Assembly: GCA_935421135.1 (NCBI GenBank) | Contig: OW285196.1 | Coordinates: forward strand, 13,699,001-13,763,000 | Direction of reading: 5' to 3' | Length of the DNA stretch: 64,000 nucleotides | From: Bugulina stolonifera | Lineage: Eukaryota; Bryozoa; Gymnolaemata; Cheilostomatida; Bugulidae | Shown: one piece after another, positions 35,135-46,360 of the stretch | Layout: each line of letters starts with the position of its first letter | How positions within the stretch are numbered: the stretch's first letter is position 1 | Made by a program: the position numbers and the translations under genes | Notes under the pieces: generated by a model | Told to the model about the DNA's origin: nothing | The model's database searches: none | The model's input: the letters and a program-made list of their open reading frames with translations, nothing else

Positions 35135-38100
35135 TTAGCCCTTTCTACACTGTCTGCGTTTCTTAGCCGTACCTTTGCCTTGACAATTCTTCTTCTTGTT
35201 CTTTTTGCTCTTCTTGTTCTTTTTGCTTTTCTTCTTGTTCTTTTTAGGTCTACGTCCTGGCCTGGGTCTGCGGCAAGGCTGGAAATGGGAAAGAAAACAG
35301 TAAATATAGACACTGTCTAAATTTTACACGCAGTTGAAAACACCAATGCTTTATAATATGTGTATCTATGCACAATATTTATACACAAGTACATTTATTA
35401 TTGGTGGTCGCATGATATACATTGTATAAACGTAATAATATGTTGAACTTGATTTGCAATATTTACATGTACACTGAATGTAGGCGCAATTTGAAATCGG
35501 TGGTTTAATGGAGACTTTCATGGCACTGGAAACATGAATGATAGCGATGGCTTGTAGAATAACCTAGTAGAAGTTGCCTATACCCAAATACTTACAGTTG
35601 TGCTACAATTCACAGTCCTTGTGTTTAATCCTGGGCATGTTGCGCCACTTCCTACTGGGGCTGGATTGTTACAGGCTCTTCTCTGTCTTACTGTACCGGT
35701 TCCACAGGTTCTGCTACATGATCCATCATTCACCCAGTTAGACCAAGCTCCAGGCATAGGAGCAGGGGTAGGTGGTGGTGCTTTAGTGGTGGTGGTGGTG
35801 GCTTTTGTAGTGGTTGTTGTTTTGGCAGTCGTCGATGTTGTCGGACATGGCTGTGGAAACATTGTGTAAGTGTGAACAGATTACTGTGTATTCAAATGAA
35901 GGCACAAAACAGTCAACTACTTGTACCTAAGATAGGTTCCCTGCATCATGCTATTGTATTAGTATTAATAATTACACTTCCCTATAACAGTTACATAACG
36001 GTCTTTTTATGTGAATAATAATAATTATGTGTAGGCATGTAATAGAGTATATTGATCAAAGTGTGCATATTGATAGACTAAATGGGCAGGTTTGCATTTT
36101 GAACATTCCGAGTACATTCAGGTTTACTAGCGAAAAATTGGGTAATTACAGTAGAAAATCATAAGAATCGTCCATCATTTGCCCAGTCTGGGGGATTCTC
36201 CTGAGCTCCAAAGCAGTTCGTATAGCATCTTATTATAACATTCGCTGACAATAATAGCAGCATTAAATTTATTTTCGGACTTGGCATTGTATAGCACGTT
36301 ACAGTATGGATAAAAGTTGCATCTGCCACAGAAAATCACATCAAGTTTGTTAGCATTACCGATGCATTGCTCTTATAAGGGCAGACATTTATCAGAATTA
36401 CCCACTCAATAGCTGGGAACCATCAGAATATGACCTAAATACTAAAATCTATTAGTTTTATCACCAAATTTCAATTCCCTCAAGCTGAATGACCCTTTGT
36501 TAGAGTGTGTTTTGTTAATGTCAATAGTGCCATGGAGAACACAACTCTCAATAAACGGATGAACACTGAGTGGCCAATCAAAATTATCAACTTTTTAATG
36601 TTCACGTGCATTAGATCTCTTTTGGATGTCGCCGTTTCAGGAATCATAACTATGAATGACTATCCAAGTTCCAAAAGTGCTTATTGCCTGTTAGTGTACA
36701 TACAACTAATGTGTTCTCATCAAATTAGATTAGATTTCTCCGGCTTTTCTACATTAAACACTCAGGACGCACCAATAATTGCATAGGTAGACAGCCGGTG
36801 ACTGGTAGCTTTATTTTTTACATGGTAACATAGTAACTAACTTGCATGCTCATCACCCACTATATAAACTACATCACTTCTATCTGTACAAATTCCTGCA
36901 TGTACATGTAAGTATTCACACTAGACTGGGATATAATGGCTCCAACTTACCACAACAGATCCGACAGGACAGACCTCATTTCTGGTTCTGACAAGAGGAG
37001 TGGTACAACCAGTTCCTGCACAGGTTTGAGTTTGTTTCTGAACTCCAACTCCTGAACCACACGGCGCTACACATCCCCCAACATTGGTGAAACTAGTGCA
37101 GGTACAATTGGCTGTTGCTGCTGGGCAAGCTCCTACTTTGAAGTCAAGCTTCATTTCTAAGTTAGACGAGGCATCACAGACACTGGTGTATTCACTGCAC
37201 GGTACTGGGGAAGTGTATCCAAGTACAGTGACAGACTGAGCTACAAAGATCCCATTAATAAGGCTGCTTATCATGGATCACATGGAATATTGCTGCACTT
37301 CATTTTCACGATAGACAACATGTAACATTTCAGATCTAGTGTAAAGGTTTATAGATGTAATTACCTGTTCATCACATAGGATACCTTAAAAGACATGTAT
37401 ATCAAGATAGGAAAAAATTTCCTATAAAAAATACTGATAACAAAACAAAATACAAGTTCATACTCACGGACTGATGTAGATGGTGCAGCAGCGTTATCTC
37501 TAAATCCAAAAGAGATGCTGGATCCTCCAGGTACTTCAGTTTTGCACAGTGGGGTATTTACCGCCAATGTATCAACCGCAGTGCTAAAATCTGCACAATA
37601 AATTATACATGCTCATATAATCTAGCAACAATTATAGATCTGTATAGTCAGTCATTAACATTAATATAAAAATTCATCTTGCTTGTTTTCAACCTTTGGA
37701 AACCTTTTTGCTAAAGTGCTTTTTTTCAGAAGCATACTGTCATGTTTGAAATAGGAAATAGATGAAATATTTCTGATTAATTTTCTGATAAAAATTATTC
37801 ATCACTATAGTCTTTCATAAATTTTAATTATTGCTAGTTGCAAGTGTAAACGCTCGTCCAATCAGGGTGCAGGAATCATGCAACAATCAGCTGTCAAATT
37901 AACAAGGGTGCAACCGTCTCTAAATGACTCTAATACCATTATCTTAGAACGATCTACACGTACTCAAGCACATCACCTACCTCCACCTACACAGACTTTA
38001 AGAAATGTATCTGCAGCAGCTTTGGTTGTACATCCTGGGCCATCTATCCATGTTACACACACCTGTCTCCCACCTGCCACACAAGCACCCTCAGAATATT

Positions 38101-38702
38101 GCACACATGGTCCTAGGTTTGAGCAGACCTCCACAACAGCATTTATCTCACCCACAATTAACCCTTCAAGATAATAGATATAATATGAGTCCACATTGTT
38201 ATTGCTACTTGACAGCAAGTAACTTTATGCAACCATCGGTTTTGTCACATTATTAAGCAAATTTTTCTTTTAGCAGTTGATCTTTATCAAACAATGCCAA
38301 GTCAAGTCAGCATGATAAAGGATTAAGCTTTTGTTTCATTTACTATCTAAGAATAAACAGAAATTTTGATGATACCACAAAATAATTCTGTTTTCCAAGC
38401 TTACATTTTTGTTACTTATTTATGTACAGGTGTGTGAAGTGTGGTTACCGCATAACATTTTTTCTTATGTTAAATTTCACTTTGGTAATATTATCACCAC
38501 ACTGTAACTACAACAACATTAAGCTACATGTACATCTATGGAAGTAGATGTTAAAATGAAGAGATAGAAACAAGGTAGTAGCCTTTTGAATAGTATGCTA
38601 ATAAAACCAAGAAGTATGGTGCACAAAACTCTGAACATACATACATATAGGAGCATTTAAACCTCACTTACCTATGACCAATAGCACTGCTAACCTTCCC
38701 AT
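35135..38702 (-). CDS. TB-3: secreted TSP1 protein with long Lys-rich tail (intact)
   Basis: Six exons: 38702-38672, 38163-37981, 37590-37468, 37240-36951, 35850-35596 and 35278-35135, giving 341 aa. Leader MGRLAVLLVI. The six-cysteine module has spacing 5, 7, 7, 8, 12. Exon 3 holds EVPGGSSISFGFRD. Exon 4 has PVPC, YTSVCD and CGSGVGVQKQTQTC. Exon 5 has the Thr-rich linker and a canonical TSP1 (WSNW, CSRTCGTG). The tail exon starts PC, which supplies the sixth TSP1 cysteine (C-x4-C). It continues with PRPGRRP and repeats of KKNKK or KKS (29 residues between cysteines), then C-x11-C-RKG. Intron 4 (about 1.1 kb) has an extra 420 bases against TB-1. The tail repeat at DNA level explains how its length can change by slippage. 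Confidence 0.86.
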
Positions 38703-38762
38703 TGTCTGTCTGCCCAGTGAAACCAACAGCAGCTCAATGATGTTAAAGAGATGTAACTCTCC

Positions 38763-38770
38763 CTTTTATA
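38763..38770 (-). promoter_or_regulatory. TATA box of TB-3
   Basis: TATAAAAG, 61 bases upstream of the ATG. Confidence 0.7.
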
Positions 38771-40150
38771 CTTTACCTTGAGTCATTCCGTGACTGGTAG
38801 GTGCAAGGTAGATTATCATTAATTATGGGTTTATAACCATGGTAACAAATCTTTCGATCAGTAGAAGTCATTTGTGGGTAGTAGCTGTAAATTGGATCTC
38901 ATGGCAGATTTTAAACTAAAATTAGCATTGCTGACTTAAATCTCTAACACCAGTTTAGTATCTCATTTGAATTAATATAATTGTCTTTACCGAGTGAATG
39001 TGACCAATTGAACACCTTTCCACATTTATTGAAAGCAGGAAAACATTTAATGAAGACCATTAATAGTGGTTGGTACTATGCAACTGATACTTTCTTTTTA
39101 AGCCCCTCAACTACTGTTGATAATACAATTCTGTCAACAAACGTTTTAATACTTTGCAACGCATCCCCCCCCCCCCCCCCCCATTAGGCGATAACTTGCT
39201 CACAAACTGCAGAATTCCATACACAAAGTTATCCTCTCCTGAAGTACATTGTAAGTCATTCGATACTCTGTCTAGTCTAGTTGGAAATTCTAAGGCTAAC
39301 TGTTAACAAGACAGTTTCAATGAAATCCTAAGGCGACTCTAATAATAAATATAAACAATACTATATGCATCTTGTACATTATAATGTACTAGCGCATTAT
39401 AAATGAGACCAATAGCAGTGTAAAATAATGTCATTAACAATACACCTACTGCTACAGTTGCAGCTACAGCTGTGTACAAATGTCATATCGCAGTGTTAGA
39501 AGTGAACCATTTGAGGTGGGTAAACTCTCAGTTGAGAGTGGGCTGCACTTGAACCAAACAGCTGGGTTTAAGCATCACTTAGAACAAGAAGATGTATATT
39601 TCTGAAATAACCTAAACCTAGCCAGCCAATAGCATTATGTATTGACATTAAACAATTGCAGTCTTGAAGCCCATTACCTTTATTACTAGTGAAACTAGCA
39701 ATAAAATGAGGGTACACGGTTGCTGGCCATTTACCCAGTAAAAAGAGGTAGGTACACGCCGCCGCCGTATACTCCTGTGTACCCCCACTTCTAACACTGT
39801 GCATCATGTGATGTTTCTTATTAGGGGTGGTCAGCCACAGTGTAGTCAAATTAGGAGGAAGCGACTGGGGTTCGAAAAATTATTATGAACTACATGTACA
39901 TATTTGTTCTTATTGCTGGTTATTCATGAGACAGTACAGATTCTACATACTGTAGATCAGGGGTTCCCAATCTTTTTTTGCCTAAGCACCCCTTAGCGGT
40001 CGTGTAGCAGGCAACGTTCTCTTTTGTAAAACTGTGTTTAAGGGTATCTTTGGTTTAATTCGATTAGTATTACATGTATACATTATCAAAATACGTCACT
40101 TAAACAGGTAAATAAATGCAGCATGGTATGACATTTTTGTTCATCAATTA

Positions 40151-41593
40151 CAGTGGAACTTGCTTAATTCAAACCTCGCATAATTCAAAAACTGGGCTAG
40201 TGCAAACTATTAATCTTGGCCCCTGCTGACCATCATATAGATGGCTTCAAATAATTCAAACTTATCACCTGTAATTCAAACTTCAAGCCGCTTAGGCTCA
40301 CACTATAATCAATTATAATACTATTACAGCAAGCATTAGTCACCTAATAATAGTTGCTAGTAGTTTGTAGTTATTAGTTACTATTGCTATATTGTAATGG
40401 TTCAGGACATTTGTATATACGACTCCAGTCACCCTGATGGACCTTATAGCACCCTAAGTTCCTAGTAGTTGCTACAGCACTACTCATCTAACACTTGTTC
40501 TCTTGCACTTAACTGTTTTGATACTCATACTTACATTGTTATGCATGTCTAACCATACACTGATAATTACATATCAATTACATACCTGTATAAAGCATCA
40601 CTGAGTCATTATACTGCTTTATATACCCATATAAGGAAGCCCGACTTCTCAGAAATACTTGATATTGGTGTTGCATATGATCTAGATGATTTTAAGCATC
40701 TTTTGTCAAACCCGACCTATTTTGGGTCGGCCTTTGGGCTTCCCGCCGCCATGTTGTTGCGCAATTTCCAGATGACCCTACGTCGTCTTTTTACGACACT
40801 ACGTCTGCATTTTTGCCGGAACTTCCCCTGGAAGTTCTATTACATTATAAAGGGCATTGTTTTCATGTTTGTTGTCTCAGTTCATGCTTGGATCTCAATA
40901 AAGACACTTCTATACTTATATAATGTAGAGACTTTCACTTCGTAGATAGGTCATTCTAGTTGTTAAGGTCCTCGACCTTGCAACAGGAACTGCCTACTAG
41001 GTCGGATCACTCTCTTTCTCAGCATAGCAAACAAGCATTGACTCGGGATCATATGGGTCGCCTTTGGTAGTTCTTGGACTACTATTACCTGTTAATCTTT
41101 CATGTAATGAAGAGGCCTAGCACCACTCATAGGCACTTCACTTTGGACTCGGGAGTCGTCTTAGGACGACAGTACCAAACTCAAAAACCATTACGATATG
41201 TTTCTGCTGAAGCTAAGCTGGGAAAACCCGCTGATTGCTTTACTGTTCCTTAGCTAAAAATGTGTTTTTATACTGTTGTTATGTACATGTGGTGCATAAC
41301 ATGTTGCCCATCTGCAGTGTTGTAGTTTTAAGTGCACTAAACATTACATACAGTTCTATTCAATAGGAAGTTTTCCGGTTAAAACTTGTCTTTCCTCCAT
41401 TGTATTCACAGTTGAAGCAAATGAAAGTTGATGCACATTCGATTCATGTGCTACTACATTATTTTATAGTATTATTTACCAAGTAGGCACCTAAGTCATT
41501 ATACAAAATGAAGGAATCACATAATTCAAACTCTGGCCTAATTCAAACTAATTATGGTGGTCCCTTGAAGTTTGAATTAAGCAAGTTCCACTG
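40151..41593. mobile_element. pogo/Tigger-like DNA transposon remnant with a nested LTR
   Basis: The ends are a perfect inverted repeat of at least 24 bases (from CAGTGGAACTTGCTTAATTC to its complement, which finishes CCACTG). TA stands on both sides, the target duplication of the Tc1/mariner/pogo group. Further ATAATTCAAA copies lie inside both ends. No transposase frame remains. An LTR (40393-40936) is inserted within it. Confidence 0.75.
40393..40936 (+). mobile_element. LTR copy 2, nested in the pogo-like element
   Basis: It is similar along most of its length to 6774-7342: TGTAATGG start, a GTATATACGACTCCAG segment, a TATTTTGGGTCGGCC hairpin-like segment, ACATTATAAAGGGC (TATA region) and CAATAAAGACAC (polyadenylation), ending GAGACTTTCA. 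About 560 bases of unassigned sequence follow before the host element resumes, so the insertion may be more than a solo LTR. Confidence 0.6.
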
Positions 41594-42309
41594 TATTTAA
41601 TGGTAGCTACGTAATGTAACTTTCATCAATTGAGTGTTTTATGGCTTTCACACTGGTTTAGCTCAACTTCATTTGCATCAGTGAGCCATTTGATGTTTGT
41701 TAATAGATAATGATAATTCATAATTGATAGTCTGTAACCGAAAATCACTGTCAAAAATGCATTGAGTTGATAACTGATGAATGAAATAATCACTTCCGTT
41801 TGCAAGAATAGTGTAAAGCGAATAAAAGTAGCAATAAAATAATTATTATATTATATTCTATTTAAATTATAATTTTATTTTAAATTTTCGTAGTTCTAGT
41901 TCTGTAGTGAATGAGAAACATGACCGGGGATAATATTTTTTGATCTCTCATTGAGTGAAATCAAACCGTCCACAAAGCGAATTCGCTTATAGCTTTTGTA
42001 GTTTGTCATGATCGATTCCAATTTTCGAATTCTCCTTCGGCTAAAACTCGCTATTCGCAAAAAAATTTGCGACAGTGTAGCCGATGTATTAGTGCAAACT
42101 AAAATCTCATTCTATCAACAGTACTGCGTCTAACCGTGTCCAGTTACACTTTATCTAGATATGGATACTTGTCCCAGTAAAACACATATTATTATTATTT
42201 TAATATATCCACACAGTTGTTACCTGTGCCTTTAGAGGAGTGGAATGATAGTCCACTAATATTATTATTGAGAATTTCTGATTTACTTATAATGCATATG
42301 TTTATACTA

Positions 42310-42497
42310 AGTCATACAGGGTCACATTATGTCATACTGTGTCATACTGTGTCAAACTGTGTCATACTGTGCCATACTGTATCATACTGTGTCATACTGT
42401 GTCATACTGTATCATACTGTGTCATACTGTGTCATACTGTGTCATACTGTGTCATGCTAGGTCATACTAGGTCATACTAGATCATACTGGGTCACGT
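42310..42497. repeat. 10-bp minisatellite
   Basis: About 18 units of GTCATACTGT, with edge variants such as GTCATACTAG. Confidence 0.9.
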
Positions 42498-42894
42498 TAT
42501 GTCACACTTGTATGATCAATTGATGAGTGGTTCTTGTGCGATGGCTGTTCCCCTTGATAAGCTAATACATGTAGATCTATTTTGTGCAACTCAGTTATTT
42601 ATTAATATAATATTACATTACAAAGCCCACCAAGAATAAAGTTGTAAGTACGTCATGTAATAGCACTACATAAACTAAAATAAGCTACTACTGATGTAAT
42701 ATACTTGTATAATTATAAAATTATGCTAATACTTTTTGAAATAGTTGACAACATGTCAGATACACCTAAAAACTGCATGAAATTTAATAACTTTGATTTT
42801 CTAGTCTTTTTGGAATTTACTCTGTTTACTATCATGTCCCACAATTCATAAGCCTCTAGTCATCTTATCCGGTAATTTATGGGGCTGCTATTAT

Positions 42895-45886
42895 TTAGCC
42901 TCGTCGTCTTTGTCTGCATCTTATGCGAGCCTGTCGAGTTCGGAACCTTCTGCATCTCCTTCTTCTTTTTCTACATTTCTGTAAACAGATTCATAGCGAC
43001 ACATTTTACTGTAAATAGAAAATGGCAATGTATAGTTGTTTTAAATTTAGTGGTGAACGATTAAAACATAAGTTATTAATTTTATTAAATTAAATGTAAT
43101 ATGCAGCAAAATGAAGCTACTTCCTATCCATCTAATACATGTATATATAGACATAATGTAGTTCAGTCACTTACAGCCAGAGTGCAGCTGACTGTCTTTA
43201 CACTGTCTCCCTGACATGGTAGTCCATTGCCAGATGGTACAGGATTATTACAGACTCTCCTCTGCCTTCTGGTACCTGGCCCACAGTTCCTAGCGCTAGT
43301 ACAAGGTCCTTCATTTTCCCAGTTTGACCAGGCACCATTCCTACGAGTTGGTGTCACTACAGGGGCCTGTGTTGTCACGCGAGGAGTGGTGACAACTGGG
43401 GCTGCAGTGGTTGGACATGGCTAGAAGGGCATATTATTGATATTATTAGGGGTTCATGTTTGTATCCTGCATGTCATAATTCTAGTATATATATATATGT
43501 GAGTGTTATTTCAAAATGCTAATTCAAAGCAAGTAGCAGTACCATGCTTTGCATTGAAAAGCATGATTGTATCACTAAAATATTTACAATTTTCTTATTC
43601 TACCTTGACTGCAGGATTTTAATGATTCTACAATTTCAAATCTTACCACAACAGCTGTTGAGCAGACTTCACTTATAGTAGTAGTGAGAGGTGGGTTGCA
43701 TCCGCTCCCAGAGCAGGTTTGAGTCTTTTTCTGCACACCAATCCCAGAACCACAGGCCGCTACACACCCCCCAACATTGGTGTAACCTGGGCAGTTGCAG
43801 TTTAGTGGGACTACAGGACAGGCTCCAACTTGAAAGTCAAACTTCATGTCAGAGTTTGAGGTGTCGCAGACGCTGGTATATTGGCTGCAGGGTACTGGGG
43901 AGGTTTGCCCCAACACTGTCACAGATCGAGCTGTAAAAACAAAAACTGATAGCTGATACACACTGGGTTATATAATGTTAGATCGTCATTGGCAATACAC
44001 ATGGCTACATGTGATGTTATGTTACCCAATGCTATTGAATGTAAGATTAAATATTACGTATATAAATAGTATAGAAATGGATTCAGTTGTATCAAGCAAG
44101 CTTTAGCCATCACTAGTACCAAATTAAGTGAACTAAAAATATAATGATTCCAAATTTTATTATTTGCTAAAGCAATACTTCTTTTCACAAAAACAAGGTT
44201 CTGCCAGTGTCAGCTGTGGATGGAGATTGTACCTATTAATATTGGGGAATAGATTTATTTCACTATAAAACTCTCGCCGCAACTTTTGCTTTTGAACATT
44301 CCTTTTAAGAAATCTACACATTGTAGTTTTAATAAGTCTATATAATATCATAAATATTTTATACACATGTATGTGTATAATACATACACACAGTAGGTAT
44401 ATTTTGTATATACATGTACATGTGCATTCTACGTTGAGTGATGTATTAATATACATGTATGTATAAATGTAAATGTATAGTGTACGTATACGTACTGTAT
44501 ATGTATACTGTACATGGACGTACATGTATATACAATGTATGTATAGATAACAGAATTAATACAGACTGTTCCCATTTTAGTTTAGCCTTAGGATACTTAC
44601 GGGTGGATGAAGCTGGGGGTATTGCCAGATCCCTAAAACCAAAAGATAGTATGGAGCCCCCAGGTACATCGGTCTTACAAAGCGGACCCGTAGTAGCATC
44701 AAACGGAGAGGAAACCTTTCCAAAATCTGTTAAAAGAGAATGAAAAGCGGAGGGAGATAACTACTACTTCAATGTTATATTTATATATTTATGGATAGAA
44801 TAAATGGCCACTAATTTTACTTGCAAAACTAAATATGCAATGTATATTGAGGCCAATGATATAAAAGAGAGCAATGATGTTTTTGCCTTCCTGTGATGCA
44901 AACAGGAATACTAGATATTTTATTTTTCAAGCATGTTTTCTCTGTCCATTCATTTAAATGACCACATTGCATTATACATGTAGTGTATATAACAGTATGG
45001 GGCTTTGTAGCTCTCAAACTAGTTCTGTGCTTTATGATCTTGCATTGGTAGTAAATACGATTATATGGTTCTCTAGAGAGTCCCGGACTACGAAAATTGT
45101 AACATATTATAAAATTTTGTCTAATGTGATAGAAACAAGTGTGAATTTTATATGTCTAAGCACACATGCTACGTTTACATGACTGTATAGGTGCGCACAT
45201 GCTTGTAGCCTACTTATACCACAGATTGATTTACTCCAGAGTTACTGTTAAATGTAAAAGGTTACTTTTACTGGCTCACCATTTGCTATGCAGACTCTGT
45301 CTAACTTGTCATCACCAGTTGCTATACAACCCGCTGTCTTTACAAACAACACACAGACCTGTCTCCGTCCAGCTACACAGGCACCCTCTAAGTACTGTAT
45401 ACATGGGGCTACTTCAGAACATTGGTCAGCTTGACCCTCCACTAGATTGACCACGCTTAGACCTAAAAATAACATTTACTAATCACCTTATTGTTTATAT
45501 TTGATAGATGCATAATATAATACTGTAACTGAGTAATATTACTGTAAATCCTACACAAGTCAACAAGGTAATTTACAATCGCTGTGGAATATGATAAATT
45601 ATTAACTACTACACTAACTAATACTTATGCAGATTAAGCTAATTAGGCATTGCCAATTCCTATAAATTCTCATTTCAATACAGATTAATGTGGATTAATG
45701 AAGATTAATACAGCATATAATTCTGCAAACTTTTATAACCTAGTAAAACAGTGACAGTGAACCTGATTTATGATCTAATACAAATTTAGACAATCATGCA
45801 TTTCTACTTCAGCCTTTTGTCAGTCAAATACATCTCTAATATTCTAAAATCTTACCCACAATCAGCAATACAGTTAAGTGACCCAT
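42895..45886 (-). CDS. TB-4: secreted TSP1 protein with Arg-rich tail (intact)
   Basis: Six exons: 45886-45856, 45462-45280, 44726-44601, 43930-43647, 43420-43175 and 42978-42895, giving 317 aa. Leader MGHLTVLLIV. The six-cysteine module (5, 7, 7, 8, 11) has core CVAGRRQVC. Exon 3 holds DVPGGSILSFGFRD. Exon 4 has PVPC, YTSVCD and CGSGIGVQKKTQTC. The linker in exon 5 is Thr/Pro/Val-rich, unlike the TTTTT linker of TB-2 and TB-3. Its TSP1 has WSNW and a two-residue-longer CTSARNCG. The tail is KCRKRRRRC followed by x11 and CRQRRRG: shorter and Arg-based, yet with the same C-x11-C-R end and the same C-x4-C closing of TSP1. TB-4 is the nearest relative of TB-1 exons 1-4. Confidence 0.86.
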
Positions 45887-45945
45887 TCTCTACACAGACA
45901 AGCTACCAGTGAACAGAACTGATTTGAAAATTGTGAAGAAAGTTG

Positions 45946-45953
45946 CTTTTATA
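45946..45953 (-). promoter_or_regulatory. TATA box of TB-4
   Basis: TATAAAAG, 60 bases upstream of the ATG. The surrounding 150 bases are close to the TB-1 promoter. Confidence 0.72.
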
Positions 45954-46114
45954 GTCGGTGAAGTACCAAGCTTGTCACACAGCTGGTTGCATTTTACACA
46001 TCAATCACCAAAAGTGGAAAAACGAGATAATTATCTAAGCTGGGCAACCATAGTGAAATAATTTGATACATGACACATGGTAGTAGACTCCATCATGTGT
46101 CAGCAGGAGATTAG

Positions 46115-46360
46115 TACTTGACTGAATATTGTATTATATAGTCTGAATAAAAGTCTCTATGTTGTCGTGTTTTATATAGTCTGAATACTCTATATTGTCA
46201 GGTATTACTATAGTCTGAGTAAAAGTCTCTATATTGTCAGGACTGTGTTACTATACCATTGTCAGGACTGTGTTACTATAGCCTAAATAAAAGTCTCGAT
46301 GTTGTCAGGTCTGTGTTACTATAGCCTGAATAAAAGTCTCGTTGTTGTCAGGTATTAATA
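46115..46360. repeat. Imperfect tandem repeat upstream of TB-4
   Basis: Four or five units contain AATAAAAGTCTC followed by TATTGTCAGG or a variant. One unit is present upstream of TB-1 (about 22640-22680), so the array grew after the duplication. Confidence 0.65.

Larger units (their letters stand above)
38771..42894. other. Spacer between TB-3 and TB-4
   Basis: It contains an 18-base C run (39165-39182), a transposon with a nested LTR (40151-41593) and a 10-bp minisatellite (42310-42497). CAGGGGTTCCCAATCTTTT at about 39959 resembles a hAT terminus, but no partner end was found. No gene was seen. Confidence 0.5.

Noticed and set aside
35066..35320. Hydrophobic plus-strand frame resembling a membrane protein (also at 15590-15850)
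   Set aside because: It is the antisense of the Lys-rich tail exon: Lys codons read backwards give Phe and Leu. The minus-strand exon has the splice site and cysteine pattern.
39959..40150. Complete hAT element starting CAGGGGTTCCCAA
   Set aside because: Only one end is visible, with no matching inverted end or target duplication nearby.
42217..42480. 87-codon frame with HTVSYCVI repeats
   Set aside because: Created by the 10-bp minisatellite.
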